Positions 1-5,971 are shown, counted from the stretch's first letter. The stretch: DNA of 6,582 nt from an uncultured bacterium (GCA_937858775.1 CALLYX010000459.1:1-6582); one strand, 5' to 3'. Numbers and translations are program-made. Notes: a model not told the origin generated them from the sequence alone.

Positions 1-282
1 CCCGTAGGCGGCGAGATTGGCGCGGGCCAGGGCCAGGCGCAGCGGATCGCAGTCCAGCCCGGCGACGCGCACGCCCGGCAGCGCAGCCAGGGTCAGCGTG
101 TCCCCGCCGATGCCGCAGGCGAGGTCGGCCAGCCGCGCGTAGCCGCCCTCGGCGAAGCGGCGCGCCCGCCACGCGCTGACGATCTCGCCGCTGGCCTGTT
201 CGAGCGCGTCCGCCGTGAAGAACATGGCCCCCGCCCGGCTGAACTTGGCGGCAGCGCGAGCGCGCAGGCGGGCCTCCTCCCT
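1..282 (-). CDS. Class I SAM-dependent methyltransferase, internal fragment
   Basis: This is the middle of a SAM-dependent methyltransferase, read on the minus strand and open at the window's left edge. The frame is open from an ATG at 297. Recognisable protein begins near 276 with a basic stretch, then AAAKFSRAGAMFFTADALEQ, a signature I associate with methyltransferases that carry a THUMP-like domain. Next comes SAM motif I (LADLACGIGGDTLTLA), then the acidic motif II region (AGLDCDPLRLALARANL). The substrate, RNA or otherwise, cannot be told from this piece. Its normal N-terminus, about 60 or more residues in the family, is missing: upstream the DNA becomes the coding sequence of an unrelated membrane protein in another frame. 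The ATG at 297 lies inside that membrane-protein DNA and is probably accidental. The family call is fairly firm. That the gene is truncated by a junction is inference from the abrupt change of homology. Confidence 0.8.
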
Positions 283-297
283 CCCCGATCCAGGCAT
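265..297. other. Junction between YfhO-like gene and methyltransferase DNA
   Basis: Convincing YfhO-like protein (ending near ECLDRG) stops here, and convincing methyltransferase protein (starting near ARLRARAAAKF) begins in a different frame on the same strand. The joint region is a purine-rich run on the minus strand (GGGGAGGGAGGAGG) that could serve as microhomology. No transposon ends, direct repeats or integrase site are visible. The exact base cannot be placed. Confidence 0.65.
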
Positions 298-806
298 TCG
301 ACGGCGAGCAGCATGATGAGTGGAAGCCAGTGCCACGGCCAGGCGGCGTTTATGAGCAGGAAGCTGAAGACGACGGGGAAGGAGAAGCCGTAGGTCGCGG
401 AGGCGACGAACGCCGCCGGTGGGGAGAGGCGGAGCCTGCGCGCCAGGAAATAGAGTGAAACGGCGCCGAGGGCCAGATGCGCGGCGATGACCGCGACGAA
501 GTGAAACCTGGTGGAGAATAGATAACAGGCGAGGCCGACCGGGTAGGTGAAGGCGTATTGCGGGTCGGCGAAGAGCACGGTCCCCGCCTGCGAGAAGGGG
601 GACCAGAGGGGAAGGGCGCCGCCGCCCAGCATCCCCCTGATGCATTGAAGGGCCGGGATGTAGGAGAGATAATCCTCGTAGAGGTGCCCGGGGTCGCGCA
701 CGATGGGGACCCGCGCGCAAAAGAGCATCCTCCCCCAGAAGGCGGCGAGCGCCGCGATCAGCGCCGCCACGGGGAGGAGGTCGCGCCTTTTGCCGGACGG
801 GATCAT
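276..806 (-). pseudogene. YfhO-like polytopic membrane protein (GT-C type), N-terminal part only
   Basis: This is the N-terminal 175 or so residues of a large membrane protein of the YfhO/GT-C glycosyltransferase kind. Such proteins usually exceed 600 residues and use lipid-linked sugars on the outer face of the membrane. A basic N-terminus (GKRR) is followed by a hydrophobic segment at residues 11-29. A loop with acidic residues (LYEDYLSY, 42-49) comes next, as in GT-C enzymes. The typical motif LPLWSPFSQAG...FADPQ lies at 65-83, and further membrane segments at about 85-97, 102-121, 131-153 and 160-171. After residue 175 the frame stays open to 93, but the protein becomes arginine- and serine-rich nonsense because the DNA there encodes a methyltransferase in another frame. 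The ATG at 806 lies two bases after the stop of the upstream glycosyltransferase, with no strong ribosome binding site, so translation is probably coupled. Family membership is moderately sure, the exact sugar unknown. Confidence 0.72.
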
Positions 807-808
807 GC

Positions 809-1561
809 TCAGACGCCGAGAGTGAAGCGAGCGATCATCCGCGCGTACTCTCTGATATTCCTGAGTATCTTCATCTTGCTCGGCCCCAGCTTGATGCCGT
901 AGAGGAGGACGGTAGGGGTCTCGGAGAACCGTATCCTGGGCGGCGGCAGCCTGTGGAGCTTGATGAGCAGCTCCGCCATGCTGGTGAAACCGGGGGCCTC
1001 GAATATCCTCTCCCCGTAACGGTCAAAGGCCCGCCTGAGGGCGGAGGGGCGGTAGATCCGGTAGAAGATAGTGTAGTCGGTGATCCCGGGGATCCGGTAG
1101 AGGGCGGTGAGGATGAAGCGCGCCATCCAGCTCAGGCAGAGCCGCCCAGGGGGGACGTTCCTGACCACGCTGCCCTTCCGGTAGCGCGATGAGACGACCA
1201 CGTCGTATCCCTTCCGTATCTCCGCGATCAACTCCTCGATATGGGCGGGCTGGTGGGTGTTGTCGGCGTCCATGGTGAGGATGAAGTCGTCCTCGCCGGC
1301 CTCCTCCAGGGCCCTCGTGAACCCTGTGTGGAAGGCCCTGTCGACGCCCCTGTTTACGCCGTGGCGCACCAGCTCGGCGGGGATCCGCTTCGTCGCCCCG
1401 ATGACCTTCTCCCCGGTGCCGTCGCTGCTCCCGTCGTCCACGACGATGATCCGGTAACGCATGCCGTTCAGGGACGGGCGCGCCATGACCCCGGCGACGG
1501 CCTCCATCAGCTCGACGATGCAGTGCGCCTCGTTGTAGGCGGGGAGAACGATGAAGAGCAT
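809..1561 (-). CDS. GT2 family glycosyltransferase, polyprenyl-phosphate sugar synthase-like
   Basis: This 250-residue cytoplasmic GT2 enzyme resembles DPM1-type transferases, which move a sugar from a nucleotide donor to polyprenyl phosphate. The N-terminal LPAYNEA lies at residues 6-12, VDDGSSDGT (nucleotide binding) at 41-49, and the metal-binding DAD at 98-100 within TMDADNTHQP. DVVVSSRY lies at 120-127. The C-terminal segment with GPSKMKILRNIREY is typical of this subgroup. No C-terminal membrane helices follow, so it is the soluble one-domain form. An upstream in-frame ATG at 1624 would add 21 residues, but ATG 1561 is preferred: the protein family begins there and AGGA lies 8 bases before it. 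Its stop is two bases from the ATG of the YfhO-like gene, so the two form a coupled operon. That pairing fits a lipid-linked sugar made by this enzyme and used by the GT-C protein. The sugar and the lipid are inferred, not shown. Confidence 0.88.
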   Translation of the reverse strand: MLFIVLPAYNEAHCIVELMEAVAGVMARPSLNGMRYRIIVVDDGSSDGTGEKVIGATKRIPAELVRHGVNRGVDRAFHTGFTRALEEAGEDDFILTMDADNTHQPAHIEELIAEIRKGYDVVVSSRYRKGSVVRNVPPGRLCLSWMARFILTALYRIPGITDYTIFYRIYRPSALRRAFDRYGERIFEAPGFTSMAELLIKLHRLPPPRIRFSETPTVLLYGIKLGPSKMKILRNIREYARMIARFTLGV

Positions 1562-1566
1562 GGGCT

Positions 1567-1573
1567 CTTTCCT
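1567..1573 (-). promoter_or_regulatory. Ribosome binding site of the GT2 gene
   Basis: AGGAAAG on the minus strand. The AGGA core ends 8 bases before ATG 1561, which supports that start over the in-frame ATG at 1624. Confidence 0.6.
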
Positions 1574-1606
1574 GCGCCGCGCGCCGCGCGCCTCGCTCAG
1601 CGGGAT

Positions 1607-1635
1607 TTGGGGATGGCCGTGCACCGCGCTATACT
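1607..1635 (+). promoter_or_regulatory. Candidate promoter for the radical SAM gene
   Basis: TATACT (1630-1635) is a good -10 box, and TTGGGG (1607-1612) lies 17 bases upstream as a poor -35 box. Transcription would start near 1642, about 22 bases before GTG 1664. An alternative -10 is TACAAT at 1637-1642. The region overlaps the oppositely directed promoter, so the two may compete. Confidence 0.4.
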
Positions 1636-1660
1636 ATACAATAGCGCCCCGAGGAGTCAA
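1633..1660 (-). promoter_or_regulatory. Sigma70-type promoter for the GT2/YfhO-like operon
   Basis: On the minus strand TTGACT (1655-1660) and TATAGT (1633-1638) are separated by 16 bases, close to the sigma70 consensus and striking in such GC-rich DNA. Transcription would begin near 1626, giving a leader of about 65 bases before ATG 1561. The -35 box overlaps the ribosome binding site of the divergent radical SAM gene. Confidence 0.5.
1651..1656 (+). promoter_or_regulatory. Ribosome binding site of the radical SAM gene
   Basis: GAGGAG lies 7 bases before a GTG at 1664. It decides the start: the same frame is open far upstream through antisense DNA of the GT2 gene, but no other start fits both the site and the protein family. 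Confidence 0.7.
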
Positions 1661-1663
1661 CCC

Positions 1664-3142
1664 GTGACCGAAATCGTCTTCATATACCCGCCCCTCAGGC
1701 GCGGCGAGGTGTACGGACCGTTCGAGAACGCGGAGAACGTCCTCCCCCCGCTCGGCATCGCCTCCCTCGCCGCCGTCTGCCGCGAGGCGGGGAAGACTGT
1801 CTCTATCGTCGACGCCGTGGCCGAGCGCCTCTCGCTCGAGGAGACGGCGCGTCGCGTCGCGGCCCTGCGCCCTGCGGCGGCCGGGATAAGCGCGGCGACC
1901 GTGGGCATAGAGAACGCCGGGCGCCTGGCGGGCCTCCTCAAGGAGGCCCGCCCGCGAACCGCCGTCATCGTCGGCGGCCCACACGTGACCGCCGTCCCCG
2001 GGAAGACCCTCTCCCTCTTCGGGGCGATCGACGTCGCCGTCATCGGGGAGGGCGAGCGGACGATCCTCGACCTCCTCGACACGCTCGGGCGCGGGGGGGA
2101 CCTCTCGACGGTGCGGGGGATCGCATTCCGGGGGGCGGGGGGCGTGACCGCGACGCCGCCCCGGCCGTTCGTCGAGGATCTCGACTCCCTACCGATCCCC
2201 GCATACGATCTCCTTCCCGACCTGGCGCGCCTTTATCGTCCCGCCGCGCACAACTTCAAGCGCCTCCCCTCGACCTCCATGATCACCTCGCGGGGATGCC
2301 CGGGGAGGTGCATCTTCTGCGACCTGAAGACGTTCGGGAACCGGTGCCGTAGGAACAGCATCCCGTACACGATGCGGGTCGTGGAGCGCCTGATCTCCGA
2401 CTTCGGCATCCGCGACGTGCGGATCCCCGACGACACCTTCGTCATCGACCGCGCGCACGTCCTCTCCTTCTGCGGCGAGATCGTAAGGCGCGGCCTGGAC
2501 ATAAGCTGGTCGTGCCAGGCCCGCGTCAACCTGGTGGACCCCGAACTGCTGCGCGCCATGAGGCGCGCGGGGTGCTGGCAGGTGGACTACGGCATCGAGA
2601 GCGGAAGCCGGAAGATCCTGGAGACGCTCCGGAAGGGGATCACGCCCGCGCAGACGCTCCGTGCGCTCCGCTGGACGAGGGACGCCGGCATTCAGGCCAA
2701 GGGCTACTTCATGATCGGAAGCCCGGGCGAGACTCCCGAGACGATCCGGGAGACGATCGCGTTCGCCCGCAAGGCGGCGCTCGACAGTTTCCAGGTCAGC
2801 TTCTTCACCCCATTCCCGGGGAGCCCCGTCTACGACGAGATAGCGCGGCACGGCGTCCTGGAGGAGAAGTGGGGGTCCATGAGCATCTGGAACCCGGTCT
2901 TCGTCCCGCACGGGATGACGAAGGGGCAGCTCGTGGACGCCTCCCGCCGAGCCCTGCGCTCTTTCTATCTGAGGCCGCGGACGATCCTCCGCTACCTCAC
3001 CAGGATACGCACCATGGGGGGCTTGAGGGACGTGGCGAGGAGCGGCCTCCTCGTCATGCACTACATCTTCGCCAGGCGCGGGGGGGGCGCCGCCGGCCCG
3101 CGGCGCGAGGCCCCCCGCCCCCATGCCGGGCGCGGGAAATAG
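1664..3142 (+). CDS. B12-binding-domain radical SAM protein
   Basis: This is a 492-residue class B radical SAM enzyme with the usual two-domain plan. Residues 1 to about 140 form a cobalamin-binding Rossmann domain, with PPLGIASLAA (28-37), VIVGGPHVTAVP (101-112) and GEGERTILDLL (128-138). The base-off histidine motif DxHxxG is absent; the equivalent place reads DAVAER (50-55), as in many family members. The radical SAM core starts near 203, with the 4Fe-4S ligands C212, C216 and C219 (CPGRCIFC). IPDDTF (254-259), YGIESGS (309-315) and the SAM-contacting region GYFMIGSPGET (347-357) follow. The C-terminal 20 residues are rich in Arg, Gly and Pro and look disordered. Such enzymes typically methylate unreactive carbon or phosphorus atoms, or rearrange lipids and cofactors. 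The substrate here is unknown; glycan or lipid neighbours suggest an envelope component. GTG is the chosen start because of GAGGAG just upstream. Confidence 0.9.
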   Translation: MTEIVFIYPPLRRGEVYGPFENAENVLPPLGIASLAAVCREAGKTVSIVDAVAERLSLEETARRVAALRPAAAGISAATVGIENAGRLAGLLKEARPRTAVIVGGPHVTAVPGKTLSLFGAIDVAVIGEGERTILDLLDTLGRGGDLSTVRGIAFRGAGGVTATPPRPFVEDLDSLPIPAYDLLPDLARLYRPAAHNFKRLPSTSMITSRGCPGRCIFCDLKTFGNRCRRNSIPYTMRVVERLISDFGIRDVRIPDDTFVIDRAHVLSFCGEIVRRGLDISWSCQARVNLVDPELLRAMRRAGCWQVDYGIESGSRKILETLRKGITPAQTLRALRWTRDAGIQAKGYFMIGSPGETPETIRETIAFARKAALDSFQVSFFTPFPGSPVYDEIARHGVLEEKWGSMSIWNPVFVPHGMTKGQLVDASRRALRSFYLRPRTILRYLTRIRTMGGLRDVARSGLLVMHYIFARRGGGAAGPRREAPRPHAGRGK

Positions 3143-3145
3143 CTC

Positions 3146-3173
3146 TTGCCTCCGCCCCCGCGTGTGGTAGCAT
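3146..3173 (+). promoter_or_regulatory. Candidate extended -10 promoter for the epimerase gene
   Basis: TTGCCT (3146-3151) and TAGCAT (3168-3173) are 16 bases apart. TGG just before the -10 box gives an extended -10 (TGN). Transcription would begin near 3180, about 27 bases before ATG 3207. This suggests the epimerase is transcribed on its own as well as possibly from the upstream gene. Confidence 0.38.
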
Positions 3174-3192
3174 GAAGCCCTTTTCCGCGTCC

Positions 3193-3197
3193 GGAGG
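3193..3197 (+). promoter_or_regulatory. Ribosome binding site of the epimerase gene
   Basis: GGAGG lies 9 bases before ATG 3207 but only 3 bases before an in-frame GTG at 3201. The ATG is therefore the more likely start. Confidence 0.6.
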
Positions 3198-3206
3198 GCG
3201 GTGCCG

Positions 3207-4130
3207 ATGAAGATCCTTGTCACAGGCGGCCTGGGAACGGTCGGCTCGCCGCTCGCCGACGAGCTCCGCCGGAGGGGGCACGAGGTGTGGGTGGCGGACC
3301 GCGCCCACCACCACGGCCTCGGCGGCCGCTACTACTTCCGCTGCGACATCGGCTACGCCCGCCAGGTCCAGGAGATCTTCGAGCGGCAGCCGTTCGACTG
3401 CGTCTATCATCTCGCGGCGGAGTTCGGGCGGCGCAACGGGGAGGATTTCAACGAGAACCTCTGGCAGACGAACGTCGTCGGCACGAAGAACATCATCCGG
3501 GCGCAGGAGAGGCACCGCTTCCGGATGATCATCACCTCGAGCTCGGAGGTGTACGGGGATTACAAGGGCCTCATGACGGAGGACGTCTGGCGGAAGGTGA
3601 TGATCCGTCAACTGAACGACTACGCCATCACCAAGCACGTCAACGAGCTCCAGGTGCTCAACTCAGCCGACCGCGCCGGCACCGAGACGGTCCGGATACG
3701 CCTATTCAACACCTACGGCCCGGGGGAGTACTACTCCGAGTACCGGAGCGCCATCTGCCAGTTCATATACCGCGCCCTCTTCGGCCTCCCGATCCAGGTC
3801 TACCTCAACCACCACCGCCAATCAACCTATATCGACGACGCGGTGCGGACGCTCGCCAACATCTGCGAGCGGTTCAAGCCGGGCGAGGCGTACAACATCT
3901 GCGGGGACGAGTACCACGACATCAAGTGCCTCACGGACATGATCCTCTCCGAGCTCGAGATGGACGATTCCCTTGTGGAGTATATCGCGGTCGAGGAGCA
4001 CAACACGCTGGACAAGAAGGGCGACAGCGCCAAGGCGCGCCGGGACCTCGACCACCGCTACACAGTCAAGCTCGCCGAGGGGATCCCGCTCACGATAGCG
4101 TGGCAGAAGAAGGTCTACGGCGTGAAATAG
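3207..4130 (+). CDS. NAD-dependent epimerase/dehydratase of the extended SDR family
   Basis: This 307-residue cytoplasmic enzyme belongs to the extended short-chain dehydrogenases that act on nucleotide sugars. The NAD-binding fingerprint TGGLGTVG is at residues 6-13, immediately after the start. D31 (VADR) suits NAD rather than NADP. The catalytic set is visible: the serine in TSSSEVYG (110-117), and Y139 and K143 in YAITK. RLFNTYGPGE (165-174) and STYIDDAVRTL (206-216) are the usual substrate-loop and C-terminal motifs. The overall pattern is close to UDP-glucose 4-epimerases and dTDP- or GDP-sugar dehydratases, but I cannot assign the exact reaction. An odd feature is the aromatic, acidic YYSEYRS segment after the GPGE motif. 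It lies 64 bases after the radical SAM gene, on the same strand, and ends 7 bases before the convergent wecB-type gene. Its likely role is making a nucleotide sugar for the local glycosyltransferases. Confidence 0.87.
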   Translation: MKILVTGGLGTVGSPLADELRRRGHEVWVADRAHHHGLGGRYYFRCDIGYARQVQEIFERQPFDCVYHLAAEFGRRNGEDFNENLWQTNVVGTKNIIRAQERHRFRMIITSSSEVYGDYKGLMTEDVWRKVMIRQLNDYAITKHVNELQVLNSADRAGTETVRIRLFNTYGPGEYYSEYRSAICQFIYRALFGLPIQVYLNHHRQSTYIDDAVRTLANICERFKPGEAYNICGDEYHDIKCLTDMILSELEMDDSLVEYIAVEEHNTLDKKGDSAKARRDLDHRYTVKLAEGIPLTIAWQKKVYGVK

Positions 4131-4152
4131 TCCCCGGTCAACGCCCGGGGAC
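4130..4152. terminator. GC-rich hairpin over two convergent stop codons
   Basis: GTCCCCGG (4130-4137) pairs perfectly with CCGGGGAC (4145-4152) around a 7-base loop. The left arm begins with the last base of the epimerase stop (TAG, 4128-4130), and the loop begins with the wecB stop on the other strand (4138-4140). No T-run follows on either side, so it is not a classical intrinsic terminator. A bidirectional stop or 3'-end protecting stem is plausible. Confidence 0.4.
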
Positions 4153-5286
4153 GGGCGGATCGGCGACGATCTCCATTATCCTGCCGGCGGCCCGCCCGTC
4201 CCAGAGCTCGGGCACGCTCCCCCGCTTGACCTCGCCCCGCAGGATCTTCCCCGCCTCGCGCACGATCCGCTCACGGGAGGTCCCCACCACGATGTTCGTG
4301 CCGACCTCGACCGTCACCGGCCGTTCCGTGTTCTCCCGCAGCGTCAGGCAGGGGACGCCGAAGACCGTCGTCTCCTCCTGGATCCCGCCCGAGTCGGTGA
4401 AGACGATGCGCGCCCCCTTCACCATGGCCGCGAACTCGAGGTACGGGAGCGGATCGAGCATCTGGAGACCGCGCTCGCGCGGCGCACCGCCCTCGCCTAG
4501 GGAATGCAGGCGGCCGCCGAGGCCGAACCCCGCGATCCGCTTCTGCGTCCGGGGATGGGCCGGGAAGAAGATCGGGATCCCCGCCGCTATCTCGCAGAGC
4601 GCCTCGATGATGCCGCGGAGGACGGAGGGCTCGTCGACGTTGCTCGGGCGGTGGAGCGTGAGGAGGCCGTAGCCGCCCCCCGCCCCCCCCAGGAAGCGCG
4701 GGGGCCTCGCCTCTGGGAGACGCGCGAGGAGGGTGTCGATCATCACGTTCCCCACGAAGCGGATCTTCTCCCGCGGCACCCCCTCCCGCAGCAGGTTCGC
4801 CTCCGCGCCGCGGCAGGAGGTGAAGAGGATGTCGGAGAGGGAGTCGGTGAGGGTGCGGTTGATCTCCTCGGGCATCCCGCGGTCGAAGCTCCGCAACCCC
4901 GACTCGACGTGCGCGATGAGCGGCCTCCTGAGCCCGGTGGAGACGGGAGCGGCATACGTCACCTTGGAGGCGGCGAGGGCGCAGGCGAGCGTGGAGTTCA
5001 CGTCGCCGACCACGACGACGATCTCCGGCTCGATCTTCTCGACGACCTTCTCGAACCCCTCGATCACCTTGGCCGTCTGCTCCCCGTGAGTCCCGGAGCC
5101 CGCGCCGAGGAAGACGTCGGGCTCGCGTATGCCGAGCTGTTCGAAGAAGGAGTGCGACATCTCGTAGTCGTAATGCTGGCCGGTGTGCACCAGCGCGACG
5201 GCGAGGCCAGGGTGGGCCTTAGCGGCCTCGAGGAGAGGCGCCACCTTGACGAAGTTCGGCCGGGTCCCGGCTGCGATGACCGCCAC
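4138..5286 (-). CDS. wecB: UDP-N-acetylglucosamine 2-epimerase (non-hydrolysing)
   Basis: This enzyme interconverts UDP-GlcNAc and UDP-ManNAc in the cytoplasm, the first step to ManNAc-containing surface polysaccharides. From GTG 5286 it has 382 residues, normal for the family (E. coli about 376). Family motifs are all present: GTRPNFVKVAPL (7-18), HTGQHYDYEMS (34-44), GDVNST (94-99), HVESGLRSFDRGMPEEINR (126-144), TLHRPSN (210-216), PAHPRT (242-247), DSGGIQEE (298-305) and RENTERPVTVEVGTN (317-331). D95, E128, E141 and H212 match the positions of known catalytic or binding acids and histidine. Residues 109-122 hold about 11 extra residues compared with the E. coli enzyme. The frame stays open upstream into a glucokinase fragment, giving a 514-residue fused frame. 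I prefer GTG 5286, since AAAGGA lies 8 bases before it and the length becomes typical. The chromosome junction falls in the first 8 codons, so its native promoter is absent. Confidence 0.9.
   Translation of the reverse strand: MAVIAAGTRPNFVKVAPLLEAAKAHPGLAVALVHTGQHYDYEMSHSFFEQLGIREPDVFLGAGSGTHGEQTAKVIEGFEKVVEKIEPEIVVVVGDVNSTLACALAASKVTYAAPVSTGLRRPLIAHVESGLRSFDRGMPEEINRTLTDSLSDILFTSCRGAEANLLREGVPREKIRFVGNVMIDTLLARLPEARPPRFLGGAGGGYGLLTLHRPSNVDEPSVLRGIIEALCEIAAGIPIFFPAHPRTQKRIAGFGLGGRLHSLGEGGAPRERGLQMLDPLPYLEFAAMVKGARIVFTDSGGIQEETTVFGVPCLTLRENTERPVTVEVGTNIVVGTSRERIVREAGKILRGEVKRGSVPELWDGRAAGRIMEIVADPPVPGR
5263..5286. other. Glucokinase/wecB junction in shared coding motif
   Basis: The minus-strand protein reads GGRAERTGPVAVIAAGT, as a glucokinase should just before its GTGLGEA loop. 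It then continues RPNFVKVAPL as a wecB protein should. The residues VAVIAAGT fit both families, so the breakpoint lies within these 24 bases. No target-site duplication or mobile-element end is seen. Confidence 0.75.
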
Positions 5287-5294
5287 GGGGCCTG

Positions 5295-5300
5295 TCCTTT
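5295..5300 (-). promoter_or_regulatory. Possible ribosome binding site for wecB
   Basis: AAAGGA on the minus strand, 8 bases before GTG 5286. It would allow wecB to be translated separately from the glucokinase fragment. Because it lies in DNA that also reads as glucokinase, it could be chance. Confidence 0.4.
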
Positions 5301-5686
5301 CCGCCCTGCCGCCGTGGAGGGTGAAAAGATCCTCGTCCCTGAGCTGGGAAATGCCATAGGCGACGGCCTGCAGGTCGTTGATGAGCCCTGCTCTCTTGAA
5401 CCCGAGCTCCTGCTCAAGGCTCCCTGCGTCGATCTCCCACGGAAGGTTCGTGATCCGCGCCTTCGCTCCCATGACCGGCCCGGCCACGCCGAAGCTGCCG
5501 GCCGAAATGTGGTGGGGGCAATCGGCCAGAAACTCCTCGATGATCAGTTCCAGCGAGTGATACTGCTGGCTGGGGAAGGTGCGCTCCAGCACCGGGTGGC
5601 GGTCGATGAGCGCGGCGCTCTCTTGGGCGTCGAAGAGGGCCAGGACAGTTTTGGTTCCACCGATGTCGCCTGCGAGTAACATGGCA

Positions 5687-5971
5687 TCACTTGACGATTT
5701 GAATCATGCCGTAGAAGGCTACGTGGTTACGAATGTTCTCGGCCGCCGGCTTGGGTGTGGGGTAGTACCAGGCGGCGTTGCGGACTTCCTGGCCGTCGAC
5801 TACGACGTTGTAGTAGCTGGCCACGCCCTTCCACGGACAAGTCGTGTGGCGGTCGCTGTCGCGGAAGTATTGACGATTGATGGCGTCCGGCGGGAAGTAG
5901 TGGTTGCCCTCGACGAGTTCGGTGTGGTCGCTCTGGGCCAGAACGACGCCGTTCCAGATGGCTTGAGTCAT
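5687..5971 (-). CDS. DUF427 domain protein
   Basis: This is a complete 94-residue DUF427 protein, a small single-domain beta-rich family whose function is not established. The family signatures are clear: VLAQSDHTELVEGNHYFPPD (10-29), TTCPWKGVASYYNV (43-56) with the hallmark CPWKG-x-A-x-Y, and AAWYYPTPKPAAENIRNHVAFY (split by eye as AAWYYPTPKP at 66-75 and IRNHVAFY at 80-87). There is no signal peptide or membrane segment, so it is cytoplasmic. ATG 5971 has AGGAG 6 bases upstream, an excellent ribosome binding site. It sits 68 bases after the zinc-finger gene and 4 bases before the glucokinase start, so these three genes look like one transcription unit. The length is normal and no residue looks damaged. 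Confidence 0.93.
   Translation of the reverse strand: MTQAIWNGVVLAQSDHTELVEGNHYFPPDAINRQYFRDSDRHTTCPWKGVASYYNVVVDGQEVRNAAWYYPTPKPAAENIRNHVAFYGMIQIVK

Larger units (their letters stand above)
5263..5682 (-). pseudogene. glk: Glucokinase (Glk family), N-terminal 140 residues only
   Basis: The product would phosphorylate glucose with ATP at the start of glycolysis, but only the N-terminal lobe is present. The phosphate-1 motif GDIGGTKT is at residues 5-12, FGVAGPV at 64-70, and NLPWEID at 79-85. INDLQAVAYGI lies at 101-111, with D103 as the catalytic base. The ATP-binding loop expected after VAVIAAGT (GTGLGEA in the family) is replaced by wecB sequence. The roughly 180 C-terminal residues are missing, so kinase activity is not expected. 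ATG 5682 follows the stop of the DUF427 gene by 4 bases, so it is the last visible gene of that operon, probably by translational coupling. Codon choice changes near residue 70: earlier arginines are CGC and leucines often CTG, later arginines are CGG, AGA or AGG and leucines CTT or CTC. This hints at a second breakpoint inside this piece. Confidence 0.82.

Noticed and set aside
1562..1624. N-terminal extension of the GT2 protein from ATG 1624
   Set aside because: The extra 21 residues are not like the family, and the proper ribosome binding site serves ATG 1561. The stretch is better read as the leader of the transcript.
2189..3223. Long minus-strand frame opposite the radical SAM gene
   Set aside because: It has low-complexity Arg/Ala/Pro/Gly composition and no motif, and lies antisense to a clear gene. 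GC-rich DNA commonly leaves such frames open.
3287..4672. Long plus-strand frame across the epimerase and the end of wecB
   Set aside because: It is out of frame with one clear gene and antisense to another, with proline- and arginine-rich composition and no domain.
4504..5679. Long plus-strand frame opposite wecB and glucokinase
   Set aside because: It is antisense to two clear gene segments, has no ribosome binding site of note and no recognisable family.
4138..5682. A true bifunctional kinase-epimerase like GNE
   Set aside because: The kinase part lacks the ATP loop and the C-terminal lobe, belongs to the Glk family, and is N-terminal rather than C-terminal; the joint lies in a shared motif.
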